Positions 5,781-6,605 of a stretch of DNA of 6,605 nucleotides are shown one piece after another; position 1 is the first letter of the stretch; each line of letters begins with the position of its first letter. Source of the DNA: Proteobacteria bacterium UBA1844 (GTDB taxonomy: Bacteria; Pseudomonadota; Gammaproteobacteria; Steroidobacterales; Woeseiaceae); contig DDIS01000136.1 of assembly GCA_002338615.1 (NCBI GenBank), positions 1-6,605 on the forward strand, given 5' to 3'. Below the pieces are notes generated by a model. It was not told the origin of the DNA and ran no database searches. It saw nothing but the letters and a program-made list of their open reading frames with translations. A program made the position numbers and the translations under genes.

Positions 5781-6605
5781 CTATCTCAAGAGCCGAATCT
5801 CGCCACTGCTATGGGAAATACTCCCGCTTACAACATCGCACCAGTCCTGTTGCGTCAGATCGGACAGGCCCTGTCGTGTGTCGAGATTGAGGCGTCGTTG
5901 GACAATTGTTCGCCAGGCTGCATCGCCGGGTTCGACATCGAAAGAGATCTCACCGGCTTTGAGCAGTGACGATTCCAGGAACCAGAACCAGTCTTCGCTG
6001 CAGGCCTTCGGGCCGTTGTCGCCCGGCTTGTCATCCGGACCGAATACGGTGCGTCGCGGAACAGGAGGCCGTTCGGCCGGCAACAGCTTGCCGTCGTCAC
6101 GAAACACCAGCCCGGGTGTTTTGAAATCCTGGATGCTCAGGGAACGCAGCAAGTCGAACGCCTTGTTGTGCGGATCGATCCTGGGGCCGGTACCGCGACC
6201 CTGCACTGTCGATATGATCTCGGCTTCGATGAAGCGGCCCTCACCATCGAGTGTTGCAAGCAGTATCGGCGCGACGCCCTTGATGCCGTCGACACTGATA
6301 CCGAGGCTGGTCGCGAAGTTGCCGAGGCTGTAGGCAATCAGGCGCTCGTTGTAGCGCTCCATCGCGCGCACCACGTGCGGACCGCTGCCAAGGACGAGGT
6401 CAGCGCCGGCGTCCACCATCGTGCGTGCAAAACGCACGACATCACCGCGTGGCTCGTTGTAATACTCCTCTTCGGCAAACGTCACGTGCGTGTAAGCTGC
6501 GCCTTCCGCGCCGCCATGGAAGGAAACAATGACGATGTCGTGCGTCGCAGCGTAGCTCGCGACCGTGCGCTCCGCGAACAGGTAGTCGAGCATCATGTTC
6601 GAGTT
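5781..6605 (-). CDS. CapA-family (PGA_cap) metallophosphatase-like protein, N-terminus outside the window
   Basis: The frame is open through the window's right edge (Asn-Ser-Asn precedes the Met-Met at 6596-6591), so the visible 271-274 residues are the C-terminal part of a longer protein. The calcineurin-like CapA fold is shown by DIVIVSFHGGAEG (His at 6516-6518, matching the family's HxGxE-type motif), then GADLVLGSGPHVVRAMERY, then LIAYSLGNFATS. The family's usual pattern in the second motif is a Gly-His-Pro-His-like run; here it is Gly-Ser-Gly-Pro-His, keeping the last His. CapA/PgsA proteins act in poly-gamma-glutamate capsule export, but many family members lie outside capsule loci and have unknown roles. 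No capsule genes (capB, capC) are visible here. After the core comes a tail of roughly 120 residues rich in Asp, Pro and Trp with no recognised domain. The stop is TAG at 5783-5781. The link to the neighbouring transporter is only co-orientation across 126 bp. Confidence 0.85.
   Translation of the reverse strand, partial: NSNMMLDYLFAERTVASYAATHDIVIVSFHGGAEGAAYTHVTFAEEEYYNEPRGDVVRFARTMVDAGADLVLGSGPHVVRAMERYNERLIAYSLGNFATSLGISVDGIKGVAPILLATLDGEGRFIEAEIISTVQGRGTGPRIDPHNKAFDLLRSLSIQDFKTPGLVFRDDGKLLPAERPPVPRRTVFGPDDKPGDNGPKACSEDWFWFLESSLLKAGEISFDVEPGDAAWRTIVQRRLNLDTRQGLSDLTQQDWCDVVSGSISHSSGEIRLLR

Noticed and set aside
5752..6333. A 193-residue plus-strand frame opposite the CapA-like gene
   Set aside because: The opposite strand encodes clear CapA motifs. 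This frame is Ser/Arg/Pro-rich and low in information, typical of antisense frames.

Overview
The window looks like ordinary chromosomal DNA from a gammaproteobacterium. The evidence is its moderately high GC content, dense packing with overlapping genes, and the gene order rsmB - DUF4390 protein - NtrY-like kinase - NtrX-like regulator. I recall that order from Xanthomonas-like and other environmental gammaproteobacteria. The placement is inferred from gene order and protein style, not from a database search. No tRNA, rRNA, CRISPR array, insertion sequence, attachment site or phage gene was seen.

Positions 1-4774 (+ strand) read as one tight transcription unit. It opens with the C-terminal catalytic part of the 16S rRNA m5C967 methyltransferase RsmB, cut by the window edge. 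Three bases later comes a secreted DUF4390 protein. The 3' end of that gene overlaps the start of a membrane histidine kinase of the NtrY type, and the kinase stop overlaps the start of an NtrX-type response regulator by 4 bp. The kinase has an extracytoplasmic domain of about 175 residues followed by HAMP, PAS, HisKA and HATPase domains. The regulator has an intact receiver and a Fis-type DNA-binding helix-turn-helix. Its central AAA+ domain, however, lacks the sigma54-contacting GAFTGA loop and has changed ATP-handling residues. The likely pathway is envelope or redox/nitrogen-related signal -> kinase -> regulator -> DNA, with the DUF4390 protein as a possible periplasmic accessory.

Positions 4749-6605 (- strand) hold two genes pointing back towards the operon. 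One is a ten-helix EamA/DMT-family transporter whose last 26 bp overlap the end of the regulator gene tail to tail. Upstream of it is a CapA-type (PGA_cap) metallophosphatase-like protein whose N-terminus lies beyond the window. The 126 bp between these two genes is the only real intergenic space and carries a plausible sigma70 promoter for the transporter.

I found no clearly new multi-gene system. The points most worth a second look are the degenerate sigma54-activator domain of the NtrX-like protein and the conserved-looking pairing of a secreted DUF4390 protein with the NtrY/NtrX pair.
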